Part shown: positions 15,306 to 22,921 of the stretch, in pieces
How positions within the stretch are numbered: position 1 is the stretch's first letter
How the letters are laid out: every line of letters begins with the position of its first letter
Origin: Elusimicrobiota bacterium
Lineage (GTDB): Bacteria > Elusimicrobiota > UBA8919
Assembly: GCA_016928195.1 (NCBI GenBank)
Contig: JAFGLF010000071.1
Span: 1 to 37,768 of the forward strand
DNA length: 37,768 nt
Direction of reading: 5' to 3'
The notes under the pieces: model-generated
Databases searched by the model: none
The model's input: only the letters and a program-made list of their open reading frames with translations
What the model was told of the DNA's origin: nothing
Translations under genes and position numbers: made by a program

Positions 15306-15881
15306 ATGAAAAGCGTAAAGGGAACAAAGACAGAGAAAAATCTTCTTGCATCTTTTGCGGGAGAATCGCAGGCAAGGAACCGGTATACATATTTTGCTTC
15401 GGTTGCAAAAAAGGCAGGATATGAACAGATAGCCGGTATATTTTCGGAGACTGCAGACAATGAGAAGGAGCATGCTAAAATGTTTTTTAAGTTGTTGCAA
15501 GGAGGAGAGGTTGAAATTACAGCTTCCTATCCCGCAGGTGTAATAGGAGATACTCCCGCAAATCTTGAAGCTGCTGCAGACGGTGAACATCTTGAATGGA
15601 CTAAGCTTTACAAAGAAGGAGAAGACACTGCACGTAAAGAGGGTTTTGAAGAGATAGCTAATCAGTTTAAGGAAATAGCAGAAGTAGAAGAAGAACATGA
15701 AAAAAGATACAGAAAGTTATTGAAAAATGTAAAGGAAGGTACTGTTTTTAAAAGGAATACTGTGGTTAAATGGAAATGCCGTAACTGCGGATATGTCCAC
15801 GAAGGTAAAGAGGCACCTGAAGCATGCCCTGCCTGCGCACATCCCCAGGCATTCTATGAACTGCTTTGTGAAAATTATTAA
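15306..15881 (+). CDS. rbr: Rubrerythrin (NADH-linked peroxidase)
   Basis: A 191-residue protein, the same size as Desulfovibrio rubrerythrin. The ferritin-like diiron domain (1-145) shows ligands E20, E53, H56, E94, E97 and the EEEH group at 128-131. The C-terminal rubredoxin domain has C158-x2-C161 and C174-x2-C177 in CRNCGYVHEG and CPACAHP. It reduces hydrogen peroxide to water using rubredoxin-relayed electrons. GAGGAGG lies eight bases before the ATG. It completes the superoxide-to-peroxide-to-water path with the preceding genes. Confidence 0.95.
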   Translation: MKSVKGTKTEKNLLASFAGESQARNRYTYFASVAKKAGYEQIAGIFSETADNEKEHAKMFFKLLQGGEVEITASYPAGVIGDTPANLEAAADGEHLEWTKLYKEGEDTARKEGFEEIANQFKEIAEVEEEHEKRYRKLLKNVKEGTVFKRNTVVKWKCRNCGYVHEGKEAPEACPACAHPQAFYELLCENY

Positions 15882-15903
15882 GAAGAAGTAAGAAATAATA
15901 TCT

Positions 15904-16374
15904 ATGAAAAAATCACAGCTGATAATGGTATGGCTATTGCCTATTATTGTTATAGGAGGGCTGTTTATTCCTATATTAGGTTATCTTGTTGTTGCAATGA
16001 TGGCATTTTTTCTGATACTTTCGTTTTTTAAAGGCAGATACTGGTGCTGGAATTTATGCCCGAGGGGTTCATTTCTGGATATCGTATTGTCGAAAATGAG
16101 CCGGAATAAGTCCGTACCAAGGATTTTTACCGTGCAATGGTTCCGCTGGTTAATATTTGTTTTGCTGATTGGTTTTCTGATATTTCGCGTCGGCAATACA
16201 GGCGGTAATCTGATTGTTCTGGGTGCGGTTTTTGTAACAATGTGTTTAATAACAACTATTATTTCGATAGTTTTGGGTACTGCAACCAAACACAGGGCGT
16301 GGTGTGTGGTATGCCCTATGGGTCTTCTTCAGGAAAAAATCGGCAAAACAGGCAATAAAAAAGGTAAAGGGTAG
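15904..16374 (+). CDS. Small membrane-bound Fe-S protein of the NapH/CcoG-like type
   Basis: A 156-residue protein with about four membrane helices (two within 7-42, then 82-96 and 102-125). Two cysteine pairs face the same side: C48-x3-C52-P in GRYWCWNLCPRG, and C134-x2-C137-P in AWCVVCPMG. These are the membrane-polyferredoxin half-motifs of NapH, YccM and NosR. The usual soluble ferredoxin domains are absent, so it can hold at most one or two clusters. A role in electron transfer from the membrane to rubredoxin/rubrerythrin chemistry is plausible from its position 22 bp after rbr. It is followed four bases later by phoB, so it also touches the Pho genes. The ribosome site is weak. Confidence 0.75.
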   Translation: MKKSQLIMVWLLPIIVIGGLFIPILGYLVVAMMAFFLILSFFKGRYWCWNLCPRGSFLDIVLSKMSRNKSVPRIFTVQWFRWLIFVLLIGFLIFRVGNTGGNLIVLGAVFVTMCLITTIISIVLGTATKHRAWCVVCPMGLLQEKIGKTGNKKGKG

Positions 16375-16378
16375 AAGT

Positions 16379-17059
16379 ATGAATAAATTAGTAACAGTAA
16401 TAGACGACGAGGAAGATATTTTAGAACTGGTATCTCTGCACCTCGGTAAATCGGGCTTCAGGGTAAAAGAATTTCAGGAAGTAAAAGATTTTTATAAGTT
16501 TCTCCAGAAAGAAATACCTGACCTGATAATTTTAGACCTGATGCTGCCGGGTGAGGATGGTTTTGAAGTTTGTAAATATCTGAAGAAAGAAGACAGGTTT
16601 TCTTCTATTCCAATTATAATGCTTACTGCAAAAGCAGAGGAATCCGATAGGGTTTTAGGATTAGAATTGGGTGCAGATGATTATATTACCAAACCCTTTT
16701 CTCCGAAGGAATTGGTCGCAAGGGTTAAGGCTGTATTAAGAAGAAAAACAACCCAAACAGAGGTTAAAAAGATAAATATAGGTAAAAACATAGTTATGGA
16801 TTTAGAAAAATTTGAGGTTTTTGTTGAAGGTAAAAAAATAGAGTTAACCTCCACTGAATTTAGAATTTTGCAGTGTCTGTCTTCTAAAAAAGGGAAGGTA
16901 TATACAAGAGACCAGATGCTGGATTACCTATGGGGACAGGATAAGGCTGTTTTAGATAGAACGATAGATGTACATATAAAAAATCTGCGTGAAGGGCTCG
17001 GTAAAGCCGGAAAAGTTATAAAAAACATAAGAGGTATAGGTTATAAGATAGAGGAATGA
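16379..17059 (+). CDS. phoB: PhoB/PhoP-type response regulator
   Basis: A 226-residue OmpR/PhoB-class regulator starting at ATG 16379; an in-frame extension from 16304 would run inside the preceding gene. Receiver domain: acidic D10/E11, phosphoacceptor D53, T83, K105. The C-terminal winged helix (about 130-225) includes the ELTSTEFRIL and RTIDVHIKNLRE elements of PhoB. Its stop overlaps the phoR start (ATGA). Together with the histidine kinase, the pst genes and TTAACA-type boxes, it is assigned to phosphate control. It probably binds the boxes at 18928 and 19619. Confidence 0.92.
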   Translation: MNKLVTVIDDEEDILELVSLHLGKSGFRVKEFQEVKDFYKFLQKEIPDLIILDLMLPGEDGFEVCKYLKKEDRFSSIPIIMLTAKAEESDRVLGLELGADDYITKPFSPKELVARVKAVLRRKTTQTEVKKINIGKNIVMDLEKFEVFVEGKKIELTSTEFRILQCLSSKKGKVYTRDQMLDYLWGQDKAVLDRTIDVHIKNLREGLGKAGKVIKNIRGIGYKIEE

Positions 17060-18795
17060 AAACTTCAATATTTCACAAAGTATTCGGCGGATATATTTTA
17101 ATAATTGTTGCTTTATCGGCTTTAATTATAGTTTTTTCATTTAATACTATAAGAAATCATTATATAAACTTATTAACCAATAATCTTGAGAGTCTCGGTG
17201 CAAGCCTGAAATTAAAAGTAGAACCTGTTTTACAAAAAGAAAAATTTGAAGAACTGGATGCTCTTATAAAAGAATTAGGCAAGGAAATAAACACAAGAAT
17301 AACGGTTATTTTAAGTAATGGTATGGTGGTTGCGGACTCAGAAGAGAATCCCGGGTTGATGGAGAATCATAGGACACGGCCCGAGATAATGGATGCCGTG
17401 GAGAGCGGGTTTGGTAAATCTATACGTTATAGTACAACATTGGAAAAAGAAATGTTGTATGTTGCTTTACCCATAAACAGTGGCGATAATAAAAAAGTGT
17501 TAGCGGTATTAAGAATAAGTTTATTTTTAAGCGATATAAATGTGCTGCTTAATAAATTAAAAATAGATATTTTAAAAATATCTATAGCTATAATAATAAT
17601 TTCGGTATTGGTTGCTTTGTTTTTTTCCAGTAGTTTGTCTAAACCGATCGGGGAATTAATGACAGCTTCTCATAAGATAGCGTCCGGTGACTTTGATACA
17701 AAGGTTCTTTTTAAAAGTAAGGATGAGTTAAGCAGATTGGCTGATAGTTTTAATAATATGAGTGAACAGATGAAAAGAATGTTTGAAAAGCTTTCTCAAC
17801 AGAAAGACGAACTTAATAATATTATTTCTTCAATTCAAGAAGCATTATTGTTGATAGATAAAGACGGACAAATTCTATTATTTAATGACAGCTTTAAAGA
17901 ATTATCCGGAAATCAGATTGTTGAGAAGAAATATTACTGGGAAGTTTTAAGAGTACCGGAATTCGGTGATTTGATAAAAAGAGTAACTATACAAAAAAAG
18001 AGTCTTGTGCAGGAAATAATGTTGAATAATCAGGTGTATTTATGCAGTGTGGCATTTCTGAGTAATCAGCAGGAAATGGTTGTATTATTTCATAATATAA
18101 CGGATTTGAAAAATTTGGAAAAGATTAAAAGAGATTTTGTAACAAATGTATCTCACGAGTTAAGAACCCCTCTTACTGCAATAAAAGGATTTACCGAAAC
18201 CCTTGAAGAAGGGGTGGACGGAAAAAACAGGCACTATGTTGATGTAATAAAAGGACATACGGAGAGACTCATAAGAATAGTTCAGGATTTACTTATGTTG
18301 TCAGAACTTGAAGAAAAAGGTAATAAATTGGAATTGAAGGATATAAATCTGGTAAATATAATGGAGAATATTTCCCGATTATTTATACCTAAAGCAAAAG
18401 ATAAAAATCTTGAATTTAAGGTTAATATTGATAAAAATGTTGCTAATATTAAAGCAGATTCCTTTAAATTAGAACAGATACTGATTAATTTGATTGATAA
18501 TGCCATTAAGTACACCGAAAAAGGGGGAATAGAAGTATTTGTAAAGCTAAAGGATGAATCTGTAGTATTTGATATAACAGATACGGGTATAGGTATTCCA
18601 AACGAGTATTTACCCCGTATTTTTGAGAGATTTTTTGTTGTAGATAAATCCCATTCCAGAAAGCTCGGAGGTACAGGTTTAGGCCTTTCCATTGTTAAGC
18701 ACATTGTCCAGCTGCATAACGGCAAAATAGACATAGAAAGTACTGTTGGTAAAGGTACAAAGTTTGTTATTACCCTGCCGATTAACCACGCCTGA
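17056..18795 (+). CDS. phoR: PhoR-type sensor histidine kinase
   Basis: A 579-residue membrane kinase with a membrane helix at about 9-29, an extracytoplasmic sensor at 30-170, and a second helix at about 171-193. A HAMP domain (to about 245) and a PAS domain (about 255-350) follow, then HisKA with H367 in VSHELRTPLTAIKG. The ATPase domain has N-box NLIDNAIKYT, DTGIGIP and GGTGLGLSIVKH. This is the common PhoR layout of bacteria in which PstSCAB-PhoU, rather than the periplasmic domain alone, sets kinase output. It overlaps phoB by four bases. No terminator follows directly; the next 190 bp are repeats and a Pho box. Confidence 0.93.
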   Translation: MKTSIFHKVFGGYILIIVALSALIIVFSFNTIRNHYINLLTNNLESLGASLKLKVEPVLQKEKFEELDALIKELGKEINTRITVILSNGMVVADSEENPGLMENHRTRPEIMDAVESGFGKSIRYSTTLEKEMLYVALPINSGDNKKVLAVLRISLFLSDINVLLNKLKIDILKISIAIIIISVLVALFFSSSLSKPIGELMTASHKIASGDFDTKVLFKSKDELSRLADSFNNMSEQMKRMFEKLSQQKDELNNIISSIQEALLLIDKDGQILLFNDSFKELSGNQIVEKKYYWEVLRVPEFGDLIKRVTIQKKSLVQEIMLNNQVYLCSVAFLSNQQEMVVLFHNITDLKNLEKIKRDFVTNVSHELRTPLTAIKGFTETLEEGVDGKNRHYVDVIKGHTERLIRIVQDLLMLSELEEKGNKLELKDINLVNIMENISRLFIPKAKDKNLEFKVNIDKNVANIKADSFKLEQILINLIDNAIKYTEKGGIEVFVKLKDESVVFDITDTGIGIPNEYLPRIFERFFVVDKSHSRKLGGTGLGLSIVKHIVQLHNGKIDIESTVGKGTKFVITLPINHA

Positions 18796-18813
18796 TCGTT
18801 ATCCCAGACAAGA

Positions 18814-18921
18814 ATGATTACAGTGATTCTCTGACGACGATTACAGTGATGTATCATCTATATGTTATCACTGTAATCATAGTTTATATAGTCCGCCAGC
18901 TGGCGATTCAATATAAACTAT
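18814..18921. repeat. Nested palindromes downstream of phoR
   Basis: ATGATTACAGTGAT (18814-18827), a second GATTACAGTGAT (18839-18850), and the inverted ATCACTGTAATCAT (18867-18880) form one inverted-repeat unit. Directly after it, ATAGTTTATAT (18879-18889) pairs with ATATAAACTAT (18911-18921). Within that hairpin's 21-nt loop sits the perfect palindrome CGCCAGCTGGCG (18894-18905). The GC-rich palindrome looks inserted into the AT-rich one. Confidence 0.8.
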
Positions 18922-18927
18922 TCAAAA

Positions 18928-18981
18928 TTAACCAAAAATTAACAATCTGTTTATACGCAATTAACAGCATAAATGTATAAT
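18928..18981 (+). promoter_or_regulatory. PhoB/PhoP box and promoter for the small membrane protein-sigma operon
   Basis: Four direct repeats of the TTAACA type lie exactly 11 bp apart: TTAACC (18928), TTAACA (18939), TTTATA (18950) and TTAACA (18961). Nine bases later comes TATAAT (18976-18981), and no -35 hexamer is needed. This matches the Bacillus PhoP-box rule (TT[ACT]A[CT]A repeats of about 11 bp upstream of a -10). It lies 133 bp after phoR and before the sigma gene. Activation under phosphate limitation is inferred. Confidence 0.8.
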
Positions 18982-19000
18982 TTATATGAAGGATATTTCT

Positions 19001-19144
19001 ATGTATCTGGAGGTAAATAATGAATATTTTTTAATACTATTATTTTTTATAATTTTAGGTTTATATGGTTTTGCATATTACCTTTTATGTAAAAAAATAG
19101 CAGATTGTATTATGAAATTGTTAGGAAGCTCCAATAGTGAATAG
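19001..19144 (+). CDS. 47-residue single-pass membrane protein upstream of the sigma factor
   Basis: A short ORF, MYLEVNNEYFLILLFFIILG onward, with one hydrophobic helix (about 9-29) followed by a basic, cysteine-containing tail (C30, K31, K32, C36) of about 18 residues ending GSSNSE. AAGGA at 18989-18993 lies seven bases before the ATG. An in-frame ATG at 18986 would add five residues but falls five bases after the -10. The stop is five bases before the sigma-factor ATG, which lacks its own clear ribosome site, so the two are probably translationally coupled. No homologue is recognised. A membrane partner or modulator of the sigma factor is an inference from position only. Confidence 0.6.
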   Translation: MYLEVNNEYFLILLFFIILGLYGFAYYLLCKKIADCIMKLLGSSNSE

Positions 19145-19149
19145 AGCAA

Positions 19150-19662
19150 ATGAAACAAAAAGATATTAATTTTAAAGAGTATATACCATTGGTAAAAACC
19201 ATTGCGGGGCGTTACAAAAATTCCGCTTTTTCCTTTGATGACCTGGTTCAGGAGGGGTTGCTGGGAGTTTTTGAGGCGGAGGAAAGGTATAACCCCAGAA
19301 AAGGCACCTTATTTACTACTTATGCTACATACTGGATAAAGAAGAAGATACTGGAGTATATTAACAGAGAAAAAAAATACTTTTCGGACATAGTTGCATT
19401 GGATGAAAAGATAGATGTTCCTGTAAAACCGGTTGAAGAGGAAAATAAGCCGGTACCGGAAGCTATAAGTTTGCTGGAGGATATACAGGATATTGAAAGG
19501 AGGATATTGAAGCTTTTTTTTGAGGACAGGAAGCCGTTGGATGTTATTTCCAGGGATTTAAATATATCCAGAGAAAGAGTCAGGCAACTGAAGAAGAGGG
19601 TATTAAGGAAATTAAGAATTAACAGAAAATTAACAGATTATTTATACTCACTTAATAGATAA
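19150..19662 (+). CDS. Minimal sigma-70-family factor (regions 2 and 4) inside the Pho island
   Basis: A 170-residue sigma factor. Region 2 spans about 10-75 (DDLVQEGLLGVFEAEERYN, then FTTYATYWIKKKILEYI, which is group 1-3-like rather than ECF-like). A short linker (76-108) replaces region 3. Region 4 spans about 110-158 with the helix-turn-helix at 129-152 (SRDLNISRERVRQLKKRV). Region 1 is absent. Its place, behind one Pho box and before the porin-pst genes, suggests a phosphate-starvation-induced sigma factor. The final 14 codons also form a second Pho box. No anti-sigma gene of a known family is adjacent; only the 47-residue membrane protein precedes it. Target promoters are unknown. Confidence 0.85.
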   Translation: MKQKDINFKEYIPLVKTIAGRYKNSAFSFDDLVQEGLLGVFEAEERYNPRKGTLFTTYATYWIKKKILEYINREKKYFSDIVALDEKIDVPVKPVEEENKPVPEAISLLEDIQDIERRILKLFFEDRKPLDVISRDLNISRERVRQLKKRVLRKLRINRKLTDYLYSLNR

Positions 19663-19672
19663 AAGGTAAAAT
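19619..19672 (+). promoter_or_regulatory. Second PhoB/PhoP box, embedded in the sigma gene's 3' end
   Basis: TTAACA (19619), TTAACA (19630), TTTATA (19641) and TTAATA (19652) are 11-bp-periodic. A 9-bp gap and TAAAAT (19667-19672) follow. Order, spacing, even the degenerate third repeat TTTATA, match the box at 18928 almost exactly. The first three repeats and most of the fourth are coding (RINRKLTDYLYSLN). It would drive the porin-pstS-pstCAB-phoU genes, whose first start codon is 35 bp downstream. Confidence 0.82.
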
Positions 19673-19706
19673 TAAAATAGTAAGAAATTTTACATAGGAG
19701 GTTATA

Positions 19707-20909
19707 ATGGAAAAACTGGGCAAAATGTTTTCAATAGCTGTATGTATGATGTTGTTGGCGGTTAGTTCATCATTCTGCGGGGAGATTGATATACTCGTAA
19801 AGAAGCTTATGAAAAAAGGCGTGCTTGAACCCGGAGAGGCACAGCAGATATTGACAGAAACTAATGAGCAACAGAGAAAACAGCTGGCAAAGGGAGAGTT
19901 GGATGGTTTACCGGGATGGGTTCAGAAATTAGAACTGAAAGGTGACTTCAGGTTAAGGCATCAGTGGGATGACGAAATAACTTATGAGAGAGTCAGATAC
20001 AGACTAAGGTTCAGGCTTAAAGGAGAAGCTGAAGTAACAAAAGGAGTAAAAACAAGTTTCGGATTGTGTACGGGAGGTACTGACCCAAGGTCAACCAACC
20101 AGACATTGGAAAATAGTTTTGAAACTAAAGGAATCTGGCTGGATTATGCCTATGTTGATTATGCTGCGGGTAAAATGGTATCTTTGGCGGGCGGTAAGAT
20201 TCCTATTGGTACAGTTATATGGATTCCTTCGGACCTTCTCTGGGACGGAGATATAACATTGGAAGGTGGATTGGTAAAAATCTCAAATAATGATTTTTAT
20301 ATAAATACCGCTGCTCTAATTATTGATGAGATTAAAACAGAATCCAATGACCCGATGTTGTATCTGATTCAGCCGGTAGTTAATATAAAAGTTGGGGACA
20401 TAGGTTTGAAACTTGCTGCAGCGTATTATAATTTTGCCGGAGTAAAAAAGAATTCATTAGACCATACCAGAGGAACAAATACCACTGTTTCCGGTAACTT
20501 AAAGTATGATTATGATTCATTGGGTGCCGGAATGGAATTGAGTACAGGTAAACTTTATTTCCCCAAAGTAGCTGTTTTTGGTGAAGGTATAAGTACTTTT
20601 GATCCCGATGACGGTAATATAGGATATCTTGCGGGGCTTAAGTTTGGTGATTCAAAGATATCGTCAGCAGGGCAGTGGGAGTTCAAGGGGATGTTCAGGA
20701 CACTTGAAAGAGACTCATGGCTTGATATTTTTCCTGATTCTGATTCTTACGGCGGCGATACCGCTGTTCAGGGTTTTGAGGTTGTATGGACTTATGGATT
20801 AGGTAAAAATATGACCCTGGGATTCGATTATTATAATATGAAGAAACTCAAAACAGGCGATAACGAGCAGAAAAAGCTTTTACAGAGTGATTTAGTATTC
20901 AAGTTTTAA
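19707..20909 (+). CDS. Outer-membrane porin (Porin_5-like), probably phosphate-regulated
   Basis: A 400-residue protein with a signal peptide (about 1-24), a short helical N-terminal segment (25-65, DILVKKLMKKGVLEPGEAQQIL, given here in part), then alternating beta strands ending in a terminal phenylalanine (LVFKF), a sign of assembly by BamA. The GDFRLRHQ start of the barrel and the length fit the putative porin family PF16930. TAGGAGG lies before the ATG. Being the first gene after a Pho box and 24 bp before pstS, it most likely admits phosphate or phosphorylated compounds under starvation, a role that OprP/PhoE play elsewhere with different sequences. Confidence 0.82.
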   Translation: MEKLGKMFSIAVCMMLLAVSSSFCGEIDILVKKLMKKGVLEPGEAQQILTETNEQQRKQLAKGELDGLPGWVQKLELKGDFRLRHQWDDEITYERVRYRLRFRLKGEAEVTKGVKTSFGLCTGGTDPRSTNQTLENSFETKGIWLDYAYVDYAAGKMVSLAGGKIPIGTVIWIPSDLLWDGDITLEGGLVKISNNDFYINTAALIIDEIKTESNDPMLYLIQPVVNIKVGDIGLKLAAAYYNFAGVKKNSLDHTRGTNTTVSGNLKYDYDSLGAGMELSTGKLYFPKVAVFGEGISTFDPDDGNIGYLAGLKFGDSKISSAGQWEFKGMFRTLERDSWLDIFPDSDSYGGDTAVQGFEVVWTYGLGKNMTLGFDYYNMKKLKTGDNEQKKLLQSDLVFKF

Positions 20910-20933
20910 GGTGTAGTAAATAAAGGGGGTTTT

Positions 20934-21743
20934 ATGAGAAGAATATGTTTTTCGGTTTTAGTAATGGCAGTTTTTGCGGTAAGTTCTGTTACTGCAAAGC
21001 AAAAGATAAGTATGGAAGGTTCAACAACGGTTTTGCCTATTGCACAGATAGCGGCTGAGACATTTATGGATAAAAATCCTGATGTTGATATCTCTGTAAG
21101 AGGAGGCGGTTCCGGTGTAGGAATCGCATCGCTTATTGATAATACATGTGATATTGCGGATGCTTCCAGACCAATGAAGGATAATGAGTTAAAAGAAGCG
21201 GTAGGTAACGGGATAGAACCAACAGCACATGTTGTTGCTATGGATGGAATAGCCGTAATTCTGCATCCTTCGAACAAAATTGATAAATTGTCCAAAAAAC
21301 AGATTAAGGATATATATACAGGAAAAGTTTCCAATTGGTCAGATATTGAAGGAACCGGAATGAGGATTGTGGTGATATCCCGGGATACCGCAAGCGGAAC
21401 ATACGAAGCATTTAATGAGTTAGCACTTGATAAACAGAAAGTTAGATCGGATGCATTGCTGCAGGCGTCAAATCAGGCTGTTACAAACATAGTGGCAAGG
21501 ACTCCCGGAGCTATTGGTTATGTAGGGTTAGGATATGTTACAACGAAGGTTAAGTCGGTATTGGTTAATGAGATTGAGTGTAATAAAGAAAATGTTCTTT
21601 CCGGGGATTATCCTTTTTCAAGACCGCTGTTTATGTATACAAATGGAAAACCTGCGGGAGTATTAAAGGAATTTCTTGACTTTATAAAGAGTAAGGAAGG
21701 ACAGAAGTTAGCAGAAGATGCCGGATATGTAGGTTTAAAGTAA
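20934..21743 (+). CDS. pstS: PstS periplasmic phosphate-binding protein
   Basis: A 269-residue solute-binding protein. The signal peptide is about 1-21. The phosphate-binding loops are visible as EGSTTVLPIAQ (28-38), RGGGSGVG (56-63), the DIADASRP segment near 75, and SRDTASGTYEAF near 150. The length is on the short side but normal for the short PstS subfamily. AAAGGGGG precedes the start. A small hairpin with T-run follows at 21819, which can explain higher pstS than pstCAB expression. Confidence 0.94.
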   Translation: MRRICFSVLVMAVFAVSSVTAKQKISMEGSTTVLPIAQIAAETFMDKNPDVDISVRGGGSGVGIASLIDNTCDIADASRPMKDNELKEAVGNGIEPTAHVVAMDGIAVILHPSNKIDKLSKKQIKDIYTGKVSNWSDIEGTGMRIVVISRDTASGTYEAFNELALDKQKVRSDALLQASNQAVTNIVARTPGAIGYVGLGYVTTKVKSVLVNEIECNKENVLSGDYPFSRPLFMYTNGKPAGVLKEFLDFIKSKEGQKLAEDAGYVGLK

Positions 21744-21745
21744 TA

Positions 21746-21871
21746 AATTAACCCGGTCCATTTTTGTATTAAGTGGGGGGCAGGCATGTCTGGCCCCCTA
21801 CGACCATATAAATGGACGGCCTCTATGAGGCGTTTTTATCCTAATAAATCAGGGAGAAAACGGGTTAAATT
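21746..21871. repeat. Three-layer nested palindrome after pstS
   Basis: Outer arms AAATTAACCCG (21745-21755) and CGGGTTAAATT (21861-21871) match 10 of 11. Inside them GTCCATTT (21756-21763) pairs with AAATGGAC (21810-21817). Inside those, GGGGGC (21776-21781) pairs with GCCCCC (21793-21798) around AGGCATGTCTG. The innermost GC-rich unit resembles widespread dispersed repeats with GGGGGCCAGACATGCC. A small terminator lies between the second and outer right arms. Confidence 0.75.
21819..21837 (+). terminator. Small intrinsic terminator between pstS and pstC
   Basis: GCCTC-TAT-GAGGC is followed by G and five T residues. The stem is only five base pairs, so it is probably leaky and would attenuate transcription into pstCAB. 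Confidence 0.5.
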
Positions 21872-21885
21872 GTTTTTTACATATA

Positions 21886-22020
21886 ACGAATAACACGAAT
21901 AAATATTCGAATTCCACGAATGGTTCGAGGGGCTCGCCATCCTGAGCGAAGTCGAAAGATAAAATTCATTCGTGCTATTCGTCCGCCGCGGCGGATTCGG
22001 TATCATTAGTGTTATTCGTA
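21886..22020. repeat. Composite nested repeat upstream of pstC
   Basis: ACGAATAACACGAATAAA (21886-21903) on the left is matched by the inverted ATTAGTGTTATTCGTA (22005-22020) on the right. CACGAATG (21915-21922) pairs with CATTCGTG (21967-21974). Between the latter lies a different element, TTCGAGG...CCTGAGCGAAGTCGAA (21924-21956). In the right half, the perfect palindrome TCCGCCGCGGCGGA (21982-21995) interrupts the ATTCG repeat. So at least three repeat families are stacked in 135 bp. The pstC start that follows has no Shine-Dalgarno. Confidence 0.75.
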
Positions 22021-22033
22021 GACCGTTGATGAT

Positions 22034-22921
22034 ATGAATAGATACAGAAAAGAAAATATCTATAGATGGATATTTACCGTACTTGCGTTCTCTTCTTTGG
22101 TTTTTCTTGCGGGTATTGTTATTGTTTTATTCAAAGAAGGATTACCTGTCTTTAAAGAAGTAGGCATATTTAAATTTCTTTTTGGAAAATTCTGGTATCC
22201 TACCTATTCCTCGCCTGAATTTGGAACTCTATCGTTGATATTGGCTTCTATATGGACTACATTGGGAGCGATAATGGTTTGTGTGCCTTTGGGAGTGGGC
22301 ACAGCTTTGTATATTCATGAACTGGCGGGTAGCACACAAAAAGCAATACTGAAACCGTTAATAGAAATATTGGCCAGTATACCTTCAATTATATTCGGTT
22401 TTTTCGGTATGGTTATCATCGCACCTTTCTTGCAGAATTTGCTAAGAATCCCTATAGGGCTTTGTGCTTTTACGGCAAGTTTGATTCTGGGTATAATGGC
22501 AATACCGACTGTATGCAGTATATCAGAGGATGCGCTGAGCTATGTTCCGCAGAGTTTTAGAGAGGCATCATTTGCTATGGGAGCAAACAGGTGGCAGACG
22601 CTTACAGAAGTTGTAATGCCTGCAGCAGGTTCCGGAATTTCTACCGCAATTATTCTGGGTATAAGCAGAGCGGTTGGAGAAACAATGGTTGTTCTTATGG
22701 TTGCGGGCGGCGCAGCTGTTATACCAACATCGATTTTCCAGCCGGTAAGACCGATGACTTCAACGATTGCTGCCGAAATGGGGGAAGCGGTAATGGGGAG
22801 TTCCCACTATCATGCACTCTTCGCAATTGGATTGGTATTATTTTTGATTACTCTGGTTTTTAACATCATTGCTGAACTTATAAGCAGAAGATACAGAATA
22901 AAATTAGGATTAAGCAGATGA
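22034..22921 (+). CDS. pstC: PstC phosphate ABC transporter permease
   Basis: A 295-residue inner-membrane permease with about six helices. Family features are the long periplasmic loop after helix 1 and the EAA cytoplasmic loop (SFREASFAMGANRWQTLTEVVMPAA, here shortened: residues about 175-200), followed by GISRAVGETM, which contains the conserved R/E pair. Its stop overlaps the pstA start (ATGA). A repeat block occupies the upstream region, and there is no convincing ribosome site before the ATG, which may lower its expression. Confidence 0.94.
   Translation: MNRYRKENIYRWIFTVLAFSSLVFLAGIVIVLFKEGLPVFKEVGIFKFLFGKFWYPTYSSPEFGTLSLILASIWTTLGAIMVCVPLGVGTALYIHELAGSTQKAILKPLIEILASIPSIIFGFFGMVIIAPFLQNLLRIPIGLCAFTASLILGIMAIPTVCSISEDALSYVPQSFREASFAMGANRWQTLTEVVMPAAGSGISTAIILGISRAVGETMVVLMVAGGAAVIPTSIFQPVRPMTSTIAAEMGEAVMGSSHYHALFAIGLVLFLITLVFNIIAELISRRYRIKLGLSR

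Noticed and set aside
18282-18857. A 191-codon minus-strand frame opposite phoR
   Set aside because: Antisense to the kinase ATPase domain, with Ser/Leu-rich low-complexity composition and no start signal.
21746-22020. Riboswitch or structured RNA between pstS and pstC
   Set aside because: The structure is explained by stacked palindromic repeats, and no known aptamer core was recognised.
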